From Alphaproteobacteria bacterium (GTDB lineage Bacteria > Pseudomonadota > Alphaproteobacteria > JAJFFI01): a stretch of DNA of 6,187 bases. The stretch spans positions 1 through 6,187 of the forward strand of contig JAJFFI010000419.1 of NCBI GenBank assembly GCA_021776755.1. Direction: 5' to 3'. Of the stretch, positions 1 to 5,486 are shown piece by piece. A program made the translations under genes and the position numbers. The notes under the pieces were generated by a model. The model did no database searches. It was not told where the DNA came from and saw only the letters and a list, made by a program, of their open reading frames with translations. Positions within the stretch are counted from its first letter, which is position 1. Each line of letters starts with the position of its first letter.

Positions 1-341
1 TCGGCGAAACGGAAGGTCAGGAAGTAGGGTGTGAAGGCCGGGTGGACGTCGCCGTTGAACTGGGCGAGCAGCATCCGCCAGTTGGTCGTGTCGCCCTCCG
101 GCAGCAGGTTGGCATCGGGATAGGTTTCGGCGATCCAGAGCAGCACCGTGTTGACCTGGGCGATGGCCTTGCCCTCGTCGTTGACGATCACCGGAACCTT
201 GCCGACCGGGTTGATCTTCAGGAAATCCGGCTTGCGGGTGTCGCTGCGCTCGATCATTTCGAGATCGTAATCGGCGCCCGCCCAGTTGAGCGCGATGTGC
301 GGCGCGAGCGCGCAGCTGCCCTGGAATGCGTAGAGTTTCAT
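1..341 (-). CDS. Glutathione S-transferase family protein, beta-class-like, N-terminal part (runs off left edge)
   Basis: Reading leftward from the ATG at 341, 113 codons are visible and the 3' end lies outside the window. The protein opens with MKLYAFQGSC-ALAPHIAL, the first strand and helix of the GST thioredoxin-like domain. Cys10 sits where bacterial beta-class GSTs carry their catalytic-site cysteine. NPVGKVP (residues 44-50) supplies the Val and cis-Pro that bind the glutathione backbone. Residues 95-106 (FNGDVHPAFTPY) match the start of the helical C-terminal domain. Family members conjugate or reduce electrophiles with glutathione in the cytoplasm. One oddity is that the usual Glu-Ser/Gly pair contacting the glutathione gamma-glutamyl group is replaced by Gln62-Val63 in AIAQVNTVLLW. 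The start is supported by an AAAGGG-type ribosome binding site upstream. The family call is secure; the substrate is unknown. The gene is divergent from the sulfur permease pair. Confidence 0.9.
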   Translation of the reverse strand, partial: MKLYAFQGSCALAPHIALNWAGADYDLEMIERSDTRKPDFLKINPVGKVPVIVNDEGKAIAQVNTVLLWIAETYPDANLLPEGDTTNWRMLLAQFNGDVHPAFTPYFLTFRFA

Positions 342-405
342 GGCGGACCCTTTCTTGGCATATATCAATGATCCCGTTTCCGAGGGTGCCGTATTCTGCG
401 CACCA

Positions 406-417
406 CGGATGCATCCG
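406..417. promoter_or_regulatory. Perfect 12-bp palindrome in a divergent intergenic region (candidate operator)
   Basis: CGGATGCATCCG reads the same on both strands. It lies in the 126-bp gap between the GST start (341) and the permease start (468), about 65 bp from the former and 50 bp from the latter. This is a typical place for a regulator that controls both directions. A second short inverted repeat, ATCA-A-TGAT, lies at 364-372 next to the GST start. No regulator gene is in view and I see no clean -35/-10 pair here, so operator function is an inference. Short palindromes also arise by chance. Confidence 0.3.
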
Positions 418-452
418 CAAGGCTTTTCGCCCTCTTGCGTGTGCGGAACGCC

Positions 453-458
453 GAAAGG
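453..458 (+). promoter_or_regulatory. Ribosome binding site deciding the start of the first YeeE/YedE gene
   Basis: GAAAGG ends 9 nt before the ATG at 468. It favours that ATG over the in-frame TTG at 435, which would add 11 charged residues (RVRNAERSD...) ahead of a membrane protein and has no comparable purine-rich site. Confidence 0.6.
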
Positions 459-467
459 TCTGACGCA

Positions 468-893
468 ATGGAAAATTTCACACCTGTTTCCGGATTTCTC
501 GGCGGACTGCTGATCGGGGCCGCGTCCCTGATGCTGCTCATGCTGACAGGTCGGATCGCGGGGATCAGCGGAATTCTGGGCGGCGCGCTCGCACCGGATG
601 CCAGGGATCGCGGCTGGCGGTTCGCCTTTCTGGCCGGCCTGGTGCTTGGCCCCCTCGCCGTTGCGCTGGCGCGGGGCGCGCTTCCCGAAGTCAACCTGCA
701 AACGACCGTGCCGGGGCTGGTGATCGCAGGCCTGCTCGTCGGCTACGGCACGCGGCTTGGAAGCGGGTGCACCAGCGGGCACGGGGTTTGCGGGCTCGCC
801 CGGCTCTCGGGCCGGTCGCTGGCCGCGACCGCGATCTTCATCGGCGTGGCAGCGGCGACTGTTTTCGTCCTGCGCCACGTGATCGGGAGTTGA
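468..893 (+). CDS. YeeE/YedE family (DUF395) sulfur-compound permease, first half-protein
   Basis: This 141-residue, strongly hydrophobic protein has about four membrane segments, roughly at residues 8-27, 52-69, 81-96 and 118-136. Its diagnostic stretch is GSGCTSGHGVCG at 98-109, with Cys101 and Cys108. This is the cysteine-containing signature of the YeeE/YedE family, whose studied members import thiosulfate by relaying it along conserved cysteines. LTGRIAGISGILGG (26-39) is the matching N-terminal repeat element but has no cysteine. Full-length YeeE proteins are more than twice this size. The next gene, 5 bp downstream, encodes a complementary half, so the two probably form one transporter in the inner membrane. 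Split pairs of this kind occur in proteobacteria, often near sulfide or persulfide detoxification genes, but none of those genes is visible here. The substrate (thiosulfate, sulfide or persulfide) is inferred from the family only. The ATG at 468 is chosen over an upstream TTG. Confidence 0.88.
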   Translation: MENFTPVSGFLGGLLIGAASLMLLMLTGRIAGISGILGGALAPDARDRGWRFAFLAGLVLGPLAVALARGALPEVNLQTTVPGLVIAGLLVGYGTRLGSGCTSGHGVCGLARLSGRSLAATAIFIGVAAATVFVLRHVIGS

Positions 894-898
894 CGGCC

Positions 899-1312
899 AT
901 GCGCACGACCCTTGCCGCCGGCGCCGCCGGCCTGGTGTTCGGGATCGGGCTGACGATCTCGCAGATGATCGATCCTGCGAAGGTGATCGGATTTCTGGAC
1001 GTCGCCGGCAACTGGGACCCGACGCTGGTGCTTGTCATGGCGGGTGCGCTTTGCGTCACGGTTCCTGGCTTCGTCTGGGCCCGCAGGCGCGGCAAGACGC
1101 TGCCCGGCGACGCGATCGAATGGCCGTCGCGGACCGACATCGACCGGCCGCTGGTGCTGGGCGCAACGCTGTTCGGGCTGGGCTGGGGAATTTCGGGTTT
1201 CTGCCCCGGGCCTGCGATTTCGGCGCTTGCAACGGGCGTCTGGCAGGTCGCGGTTTTCGGTGTGGCGATGATCGCCGGGATGGTCTTGTATCGGATGACG
1301 CCGCGGTTCTGA
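899..1312 (+). CDS. YeeE/YedE-type (DUF6691-like) membrane protein, second half-protein
   Basis: This 137-residue hydrophobic protein opens with a membrane helix containing LVFGIGLTISQMIDPAKVIGF (residues 12-32, split by SQM). That is characteristic of the short partner in split YeeE/YedE pairs. GLGWGISGFCPGPAI at 93-107, with Cys102, parallels the cysteine motif of the first gene. A second cysteine, Cys52, lies in the second helix. Membrane segments are roughly 5-21, 42-60, 84-101 and 112-131. A GGGAG ribosome binding site at 885-889 lies inside the end of the preceding gene and the start is 5 bp after its stop, so translation is probably coupled and the products made in equal amounts. Together the two proteins supply the cysteine half-motifs that a single full-length transporter contains. 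The transported sulfur species is not determined by the sequence. Confidence 0.87.
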   Translation: MRTTLAAGAAGLVFGIGLTISQMIDPAKVIGFLDVAGNWDPTLVLVMAGALCVTVPGFVWARRRGKTLPGDAIEWPSRTDIDRPLVLGATLFGLGWGISGFCPGPAISALATGVWQVAVFGVAMIAGMVLYRMTPRF

Positions 1313-1321
1313 GGGTCCGGG

Positions 1322-1861
1322 TCAGATCATCCGGACGTTCGGTTTCGTCGTGCCTTCGGGACCCGCCACGCCCGCCGTGTACATGTAGTAGATGACGTCG
1401 ATGTCGGGCGTCTCAAGGCCGGCCTGGGTGAGCATCGCGGTGATCTGTCCGCGATGGTGGGTCTGGTGGTTGAGCAGGGTCAGCAGCGCATGTCCGACCC
1501 GCACTTCGCTTTCCCCGCCGCCGACCATGTTGGTGTAGACGAAGGGTCTTGCCAGATCGCCCGGCGTGCGGCTGTCCACATAGTCGATGAACCACGCGTC
1601 CTGCTTGTTCTGGGCAGCGCGCAAGCCGGCAAGGTCGTCGTGCAGGATATCGTCGAGTGCGCCGCAGCCGTTGGGTTTTTCCTGCATCCGGTTGGTCCAG
1701 AGGTAATCCACCAGCAGGAGATGGTTCAGGGTCGCATGGACCGAGCCGAAGAACGCCTTGCGGTCGCGGCGGTACTCGTCGTCCAGCATTGCGGCGGCAA
1801 GATCATGGATCAGACCGTTGGCCCACTGGTTGTAGCGCGCCATCAGCGGCAGATAGTCCAT
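1322..1861 (-). CDS. DinB-fold metalloprotein (DinB/YfiT-like family)
   Basis: The 179-residue length and pattern match the DinB four-helix-bundle family. MARYNQWAN near the N-terminus is the usual first-helix signature. HATLNHLLLVDYLW (42-55) carries His47, and NHQTHHRGQI (131-140) carries His132 and His136. These three histidines form the usual divalent-metal site. The fold covers DNA-damage-inducible proteins of unknown activity and thiol-dependent transferases or isomerases that use bacillithiol, mycothiol or glutathione. Nothing here decides between them. It is probably cytoplasmic, as no signal or membrane segment is visible. The start at 1861 has a GGAG ribosome binding site 7 nt upstream. 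It is convergent with the permease pair, with only 9 bp between stop codons, and is separated by 103 bp from the amidohydrolase upstream on its own strand. It probably has its own promoter. Confidence 0.85.
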   Translation of the reverse strand: MDYLPLMARYNQWANGLIHDLAAAMLDDEYRRDRKAFFGSVHATLNHLLLVDYLWTNRMQEKPNGCGALDDILHDDLAGLRAAQNKQDAWFIDYVDSRTPGDLARPFVYTNMVGGGESEVRVGHALLTLLNHQTHHRGQITAMLTQAGLETPDIDVIYYMYTAGVAGPEGTTKPNVRMI

Positions 1862-1893
1862 CGGTATTCTCCGTTCCTGTGATCTGTCCCGCG

Positions 1894-1922
1894 AAAATAG
1901 GCTCGCGGCTGCGGCGAGACAA
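1894..1922 (-). promoter_or_regulatory. Candidate sigma70-type promoter for the DinB-fold gene
   Basis: On the minus strand TTGTCT (1917-1922) and TATTTT (1894-1899) are separated by exactly 17 nt. Each matches the consensus at four of six positions. The -10 element lies 32 bp upstream of the ATG at 1861, leaving a short leader that contains the GGAG ribosome binding site. Promoter matches of this quality occur by chance, so this is only a candidate. Confidence 0.35.
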
Positions 1923-1964
1923 ACCCGGATTGCTCATGCGTTGGATTAGGGGAATTCAGGTCCC

Positions 1965-3881
1965 TCAACCGAACATCCGGCGCTGAAACGCACGGGCGCG
2001 CCCGAGGTTCCGCCGCGCGTAGAAAGTTTTCACGCGGGCATGGGTCCGGGCGCCGGCGCCAAGGCCGTAGGCCGCTTCGGCATTGCCCCAGAAGAAACGG
2101 TTTGTGAGCCATGTCTCCGAGAAGACGGATGGGTCCTTCCGGAGCCGGAACGCTTCAAGCCATTTCCGGAAATGCGCCTTGTACCCCTCCTTGTGGGCGA
2201 GCATTACGAAATCGCTGCCGTACAGGACCTTGCCGGCCGCGGCGGGATACCGGATGAACATCCGCCGCAACTCCCAGAAGAATCGCGTGACGTTCCAGGC
2301 ACTGCGCGGCAGTCTGGCATTCTGCAACAGCGTGTCGGCCGTCGCGACGTTCTTGAGGATCGGCTCGAAGAACCCGACGTCCCCATAGACGTTCGGGCGC
2401 TCCTGCATCAGGCAGGCGGCCGCCCAGCCCCACGACCGTTGCGGGCCTTCGGGCGAACCGGCGCCGAGCGCCAGCATGTCGCCCAGGTGCGAGAGATTGA
2501 GCCGCAATGCCGGGTGCTTTTTGAGAACCCGCGACCAGTAAAGCGGGTTCGCCCGCTGGCCATAGCGGCTCGCGGTCGCCTGGGAGTCCCGCGTGTGCGC
2601 CATGATCAACACGTCCCGGTCGACAGCCCAGGCGTAGAATGCGTCGAGCGCGCTATCGATCGCGGCGCCCATCTCACCGTAGAGGCGGAAGTTCTCGTCG
2701 CTTGCCGTCCGGTCCCACGGCGTGCGGCGGGTCAGGTCATGGAAGCGCTTGCGCATGTGCGGATGGAAGACGTACCAGCGGAGATGCGGCTTGAGCCGGC
2801 GCTGCGCATCGAGGGGGACGCCCTCGCGCCATGTCTCGCGATAGTTCGCGTCCGGGTTCGCGAAGTCCCGGTCGAGCATCGGACAGGCCGCGACCCCCTG
2901 CCCCGTTATCCCCCGGGTCACTTCCGCGTTGCCGGTCGGACGGAACCCCATCGGCGGATAGATCTTCACGCCGACCGCCCCTTCCTCGACGATCGCGCGC
3001 TCAGCCTCGGCAAGCGCGCCATCGGGCGCTTCCTCCGCCTTCAGGCCATGCAATACCTCGCGCCAGGGATCGAACGGCGCGAGCGCATGGACACGGCCAT
3101 TGTAGAGGCCGGCAAACCGCCCCATCAGATTGATCTGGTCGGTAATTGGCGTCGTTGCAAGATCGTCGAGCCAGAAGCCGAAATCCACCAGCGCCGGCGT
3201 GATGAGCACATCGCCCGCTTCGCCGCGGTCGACGCCGTAGATTGAGAACAACTCGTCGGCGATCTCGAACCGGTAGCGCGTCAGGCCCACCAGCCATTTT
3301 GCCGCCACCCCCAGCGTGCCGCCATTGTCGAGGATATCCCGGGCGCGGTTCTGCAGCAGCCGCGACTCCCGCGCTTCCGCGCGCTGCTCGGCGAACCACG
3401 CCTGGCGCCGGGCGAGCGGCCAGCCGACCATCGCCTCGGCGTCCTTCTTGCAGGCATCGAGCTCGAAATCGAATTCCAGGAGGTTACCGAGTCCCGCCGC
3501 GACAATATCGACCTCGAGCGCCCGGCGTTCCTCTGCGCGATTGCGCAGCCAGACCGGGTTTTTCCGGAACCCGAAGTCCCGGTGCGCGTCGATCACCTGC
3601 AATTCGTCGGCGACGGTGGGGGCAGCACCCCGGATCAGATTGGTGATGCGGCAAAGCGTCGGCTCGACCAGCCGCAGCACGGGCAACTCGTCGATGTTGG
3701 CCAGCACGTTCCGGGTGAAGCCGTAGATCGCGATGTCGGCGGCATTGAAGATATGGCAGTGGGCGTCGATCACCCGCGGCGGATCGCCGGCCTGCAGCGC
3801 GCGGGCCGACCCATGGGGCCAGCCGGCAGCGCCCACGAGTCCCGCGCCCATGCCTTTCAGAAATCCGCGCCGTCCTATCAT
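1965..3881 (-). CDS. Tat-exported amidohydrolase 2 family metal-dependent hydrolase
   Basis: The 638-residue protein starts MIGRRGFLKGMGAG, a twin-arginine signal (Arg4-Arg5, Phe7, Leu8, Lys9) followed by a weakly hydrophobic stretch and a likely cleavage site after ARA (26-28). It is therefore predicted to reach the periplasm folded and with metal bound. The mature part begins VIDAHCHIFN with the HxH metal pair His41/His43. Other expected TIM-barrel ligands follow: Lys306 region (VGVKIYPP), His429 (LIMAHT), His465 (NLSHLGD) and Asp557 (LYGSDF). FFWGNAEAAYGL (596-607) is the family's usual C-terminal helix. Enzymes of this family hydrolyse or decarboxylate small organic substrates; the substrate cannot be read from this sequence. 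Typical members have about 300 residues, so this one is about twice as long, with most of the excess between residues 45 and 225. The last 28 residues are arginine-rich. No strong ribosome binding site precedes the start, but a later start would lose the Tat motif. A terminator separates it from the genes further upstream. Confidence 0.86.
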   Translation of the reverse strand: MIGRRGFLKGMGAGLVGAAGWPHGSARALQAGDPPRVIDAHCHIFNAADIAIYGFTRNVLANIDELPVLRLVEPTLCRITNLIRGAAPTVADELQVIDAHRDFGFRKNPVWLRNRAEERRALEVDIVAAGLGNLLEFDFELDACKKDAEAMVGWPLARRQAWFAEQRAEARESRLLQNRARDILDNGGTLGVAAKWLVGLTRYRFEIADELFSIYGVDRGEAGDVLITPALVDFGFWLDDLATTPITDQINLMGRFAGLYNGRVHALAPFDPWREVLHGLKAEEAPDGALAEAERAIVEEGAVGVKIYPPMGFRPTGNAEVTRGITGQGVAACPMLDRDFANPDANYRETWREGVPLDAQRRLKPHLRWYVFHPHMRKRFHDLTRRTPWDRTASDENFRLYGEMGAAIDSALDAFYAWAVDRDVLIMAHTRDSQATASRYGQRANPLYWSRVLKKHPALRLNLSHLGDMLALGAGSPEGPQRSWGWAAACLMQERPNVYGDVGFFEPILKNVATADTLLQNARLPRSAWNVTRFFWELRRMFIRYPAAAGKVLYGSDFVMLAHKEGYKAHFRKWLEAFRLRKDPSVFSETWLTNRFFWGNAEAAYGLGAGARTHARVKTFYARRNLGRARAFQRRMFG

Positions 3882-3946
3882 CGGATCAGTTTACAGCATT
3901 TGGAGAAGTCCGGGGCCTGCGCCCGGCCCGCCGTCCATCGATCGTG

Positions 3947-3978
3947 AAAAAAAGGGCGAGCCCATTGGCCCGCCCCTT
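3947..3978 (-). terminator. Rho-independent terminator of the two-gene unit at 4000-5266
   Basis: Read on the minus strand, GGGCGGGCC (3967-3975) pairs with GGCTCGCCC (3954-3962) over nine positions, including one G-U pair, around a 4-nt loop (AATG, 3963-3966). Seven consecutive T residues (3947-3953) follow at once, and flanking A residues can extend the stem. On the plus strand the G-U pair becomes an A-C mismatch and no T run follows, so the terminator is one-directional. It begins 22 bp after the stop codon of the secreted 270-residue protein. It should also insulate the amidohydrolase gene from that transcript. Confidence 0.88.
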
Positions 3979-3999
3979 CTCTCAAATTCCTGACCGCGG

Positions 4000-4812
4000 T
4001 TACATCCCCGGCTGCGCGCGCTCCCAGTATTCGCGGTTAAGACCGGTCATGATCGAATCATGCTGGCTTTCGATGCAGCTGCGCAGTGAAAACACCCGTC
4101 CCTGGGCGACTTTGTTCTGGCAGAATTCGTATTGCCCGAGGGCGGCCTGGTACCCGAGTGCGGCCTTGCCGGTGCCTGTCCTGGAGCCAAGCGTGCGGTC
4201 CCAGGCAGTGGCGCGATCATCAGCCGACATCCGGCCCGAACGCGGCAACGCATTCAGCATCCGGTTCATCAGCCGTGCGGCGTCCGATGTCGGGCCGCCC
4301 TGGTCGATGACCCGGCTGCCGATCTGGCGCAGCGGCCCCGCGGCCCGCGCAATATCCTCGGGTGTGTGCGGCCGCGCATCGCCGGCGACCGTCGCCGGAA
4401 CCAGCGACATGTTGCGCCCGATGTGGAGCGCGACCGTCACCGGCTTGTGCGCGGCAAATGCGCTCCGGTCGAGGCTGACGAAGACGTTGGAATATCCGCG
4501 GCCCGCCTTGTAGCGGAGCGTGTCGCCCGCGGGCAGCTCGATCTGTCGGCCGGCGCTGGTGGTCAGCACCACCGTCATCGGCGCCGTGTCGACCGGCAGA
4601 TAGGCTGTGCCGGCCTTCGGAACGTCGCGATCTTGCTCGAGGCAGAACGCGGTGAACTGGCCGATGCAGGTGTCGCCCGCGCAGTTGAGCTCGACCGGGC
4701 TGTTGCTGGCAACGAGGCCGAGCATCTGCGGTGCGGCGTTCGCGGTCGCGAGCGGCAGGGCGGCCAGAAGTCCGGCGCCAATCAGGGCTGCGGTTGTGTT
4801 GCGTCCACGCAT
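4000..4812 (-). CDS. Secreted protein of unknown function, 270 residues
   Basis: I do not recognise a family. Residues 1-27 form a Sec signal peptide: Arg2 and Arg4, then the hydrophobic core AALIGAGLLAALPLA, with likely cleavage at ANA-A or NAA-P. The mature protein falls into two parts. Residues 30-145 are rich in beta-forming stretches (for example APMTVVLTTSAG, PVTVALHIG) and hold Cys44, Cys49 and Cys57. Residues 150-265 look mainly helical and hold Cys231 and Cys246. Five cysteines in an exported protein suggest disulfides, with one left free. A good ribosome binding site (AGAGGA, 4819-4824) precedes the ATG at 4812. The gene lies 67 bp downstream of the small DNA-binding-like gene on the same strand with no clear promoter between, and ends at a strong terminator, so the two are probably co-transcribed. 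A periplasmic location is inferred; no lipobox is present. The gene call is firm, the function unknown. Confidence 0.8.
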   Translation of the reverse strand: MRGRNTTAALIGAGLLAALPLATANAAPQMLGLVASNSPVELNCAGDTCIGQFTAFCLEQDRDVPKAGTAYLPVDTAPMTVVLTTSAGRQIELPAGDTLRYKAGRGYSNVFVSLDRSAFAAHKPVTVALHIGRNMSLVPATVAGDARPHTPEDIARAAGPLRQIGSRVIDQGGPTSDAARLMNRMLNALPRSGRMSADDRATAWDRTLGSRTGTGKAALGYQAALGQYEFCQNKVAQGRVFSLRSCIESQHDSIMTGLNREYWERAQPGM

Positions 4813-4879
4813 GATGAATCCTCTTTCGGTTCCGGTTTCCCTCGACCCCGCCCAAATTCACGGAGAAGTATGCCACAAA

Positions 4880-5266
4880 TCAGGCGATTCGTATCGCCTC
4901 AAGCCCCAGCCACATGAGAACGAGCGTGCTGACCACGGTGATGCCGTACTGATTCCAGATCGGCAGATCGTCCCAGAAGCGTACCAGCTTGGTGCCCGCG
5001 GTGGGCCTGGGACCGGGATAGCGGTTCATCGCGCGGATCCGGGCCGCTTCGATCAACTGGGCCTCGCAGTCGCGGAATTTGCGCTGCAGCCGGCGGATTA
5101 CACTCGGATCGTCCCCCGCCAGCTGCCGGATCGCCTCGGTCTTGGTCGCGACCGCGCCGTCAACCAGAAGGTCCGCCATGCGCTCCAGCGTACTCCGGTC
5201 CGGCAGTCCCGTCCCTCTGGGCCGCCCCCGCCGATTTCTTGCACGCTCTCTTGCCGTTCCCGACAT
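4880..5266 (-). CDS. Small basic DNA-binding-like protein with AT-hook motif, predicted HTH and C-terminal hydrophobic helix
   Basis: This 128-residue protein has three visible parts. The N-terminus is very basic and contains RRGRPRGTG (12-20) with the AT-hook core RGRP (13-16), which in other proteins inserts into the minor groove of AT-rich DNA. Residues 26-66 suggest three helices. TKTEAIRQLA, a GDDP turn and SVIRRLQRKFRD resemble a helix-turn-helix with a basic recognition helix. After a linker rich in Pro, Gly and Arg (82-92), residues 108-122 (YGITVVSTLVLMWLG) form one hydrophobic segment close to the C-terminus, ending EAIRIA. That could be a tail anchor. Small alphaproteobacterial proteins starting RGRPxGxG with a similar helical region are familiar to me as uncharacterised. 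The start at 5266 is fixed by a near-ideal ribosome binding site; an upstream in-frame ATG at 5326 lacks one. It is probably the first gene of a two-gene unit with the secreted protein and may regulate it. That role is inferred. Confidence 0.75.
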   Translation of the reverse strand: MSGTARERARNRRGRPRGTGLPDRSTLERMADLLVDGAVATKTEAIRQLAGDDPSVIRRLQRKFRDCEAQLIEAARIRAMNRYPGPRPTAGTKLVRFWDDLPIWNQYGITVVSTLVLMWLGLEAIRIA

Positions 5267-5272
5267 GGGATG

Positions 5273-5278
5273 CTCCTT
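5273..5278 (-). promoter_or_regulatory. Strong ribosome binding site deciding the start of the 128-residue gene
   Basis: AAGGAG on the minus strand lies 6 nt before the ATG at 5266. It selects this start over the in-frame ATG at 5326, which would add 20 residues and overlap the likely leader. Confidence 0.75.
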
Positions 5279-5343
5279 TCGTCTATCCTGAAGCGTAAGG
5301 CCCGGAATGGCAAAGTGAAGCGACAATAAATCCTCTGGCGGCG

Positions 5344-5372
5344 ATTTTAACGTTCAACGCATGCAGTTTCAC
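5344..5372 (-). promoter_or_regulatory. Candidate promoter for the two-gene unit, in the 220-bp divergent intergenic region
   Basis: On the minus strand GTGAAA (5367-5372, four of six consensus positions) and TAAAAT (5344-5349, five of six) are 17 nt apart. Transcription would start about 70 nt before the ATG at 5266. The whole gap 5267-5486 separates divergent genes and is visibly richer in A and T than the flanking coding DNA. For the plus-strand Sel1 gene I see only a weak possibility, TTCATT (5401-5406) with TGTATA (5425-5430) 18 nt apart. The palindromes AACGTT (5349-5354) and GCATGC (5359-5364) fall within the spacer and edges of the minus-strand promoter. No small gene or RNA is evident in the gap. 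Confidence 0.4.
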
Positions 5373-5486
5373 GAAATGACGGCTAACTCGCGTCCAGGCC
5401 TTCATTTTTCCGCAATTTGCCGTATGTATAGCCCTCCCAGCGGCCCGCCTTGACGGCGTGTCGGCAGAAGGCGAGAGAGAGACACG

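Noticed and set aside
435..467. Upstream TTG start for the first permease gene
   Set aside because: It adds a short charged extension with no ribosome binding site, while the ATG at 468 has GAAAGG 9 nt upstream.
767..898. Longer start for the second permease gene overlapping the first in another frame
   Set aside because: The added 44 residues are an Arg-rich shadow of the first gene. The ATG at 899 begins the family-typical sequence and has its own ribosome binding site.
2040..3245. Long open frame of 401 codons on the plus strand opposite the amidohydrolase gene
   Set aside because: It lies entirely antisense to a gene with clear family motifs. Its predicted protein is a low-complexity Arg/Pro/Glu-rich sequence without recognisable domains, as expected of a shadow frame in GC-rich DNA.
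3908..3933. GC-rich imperfect inverted repeat upstream of the amidohydrolase gene
   Set aside because: The pairing needs a bulge and no T run follows on either strand, so I do not call it a terminator or operator.
5267..5326. 20-residue N-terminal extension of the 128-residue gene from the ATG at 5326
   Set aside because: The internal ATG at 5266 has AAGGAG at ideal spacing, and the extension would lie in the likely leader.
4132..5329. Long plus-strand frames opposite the secreted protein and the small DNA-binding-like gene
   Set aside because: The minus-strand genes have good ribosome binding sites, a signal peptide and a terminator. The plus-strand frames have no supporting signals and biased, shadow-like composition.
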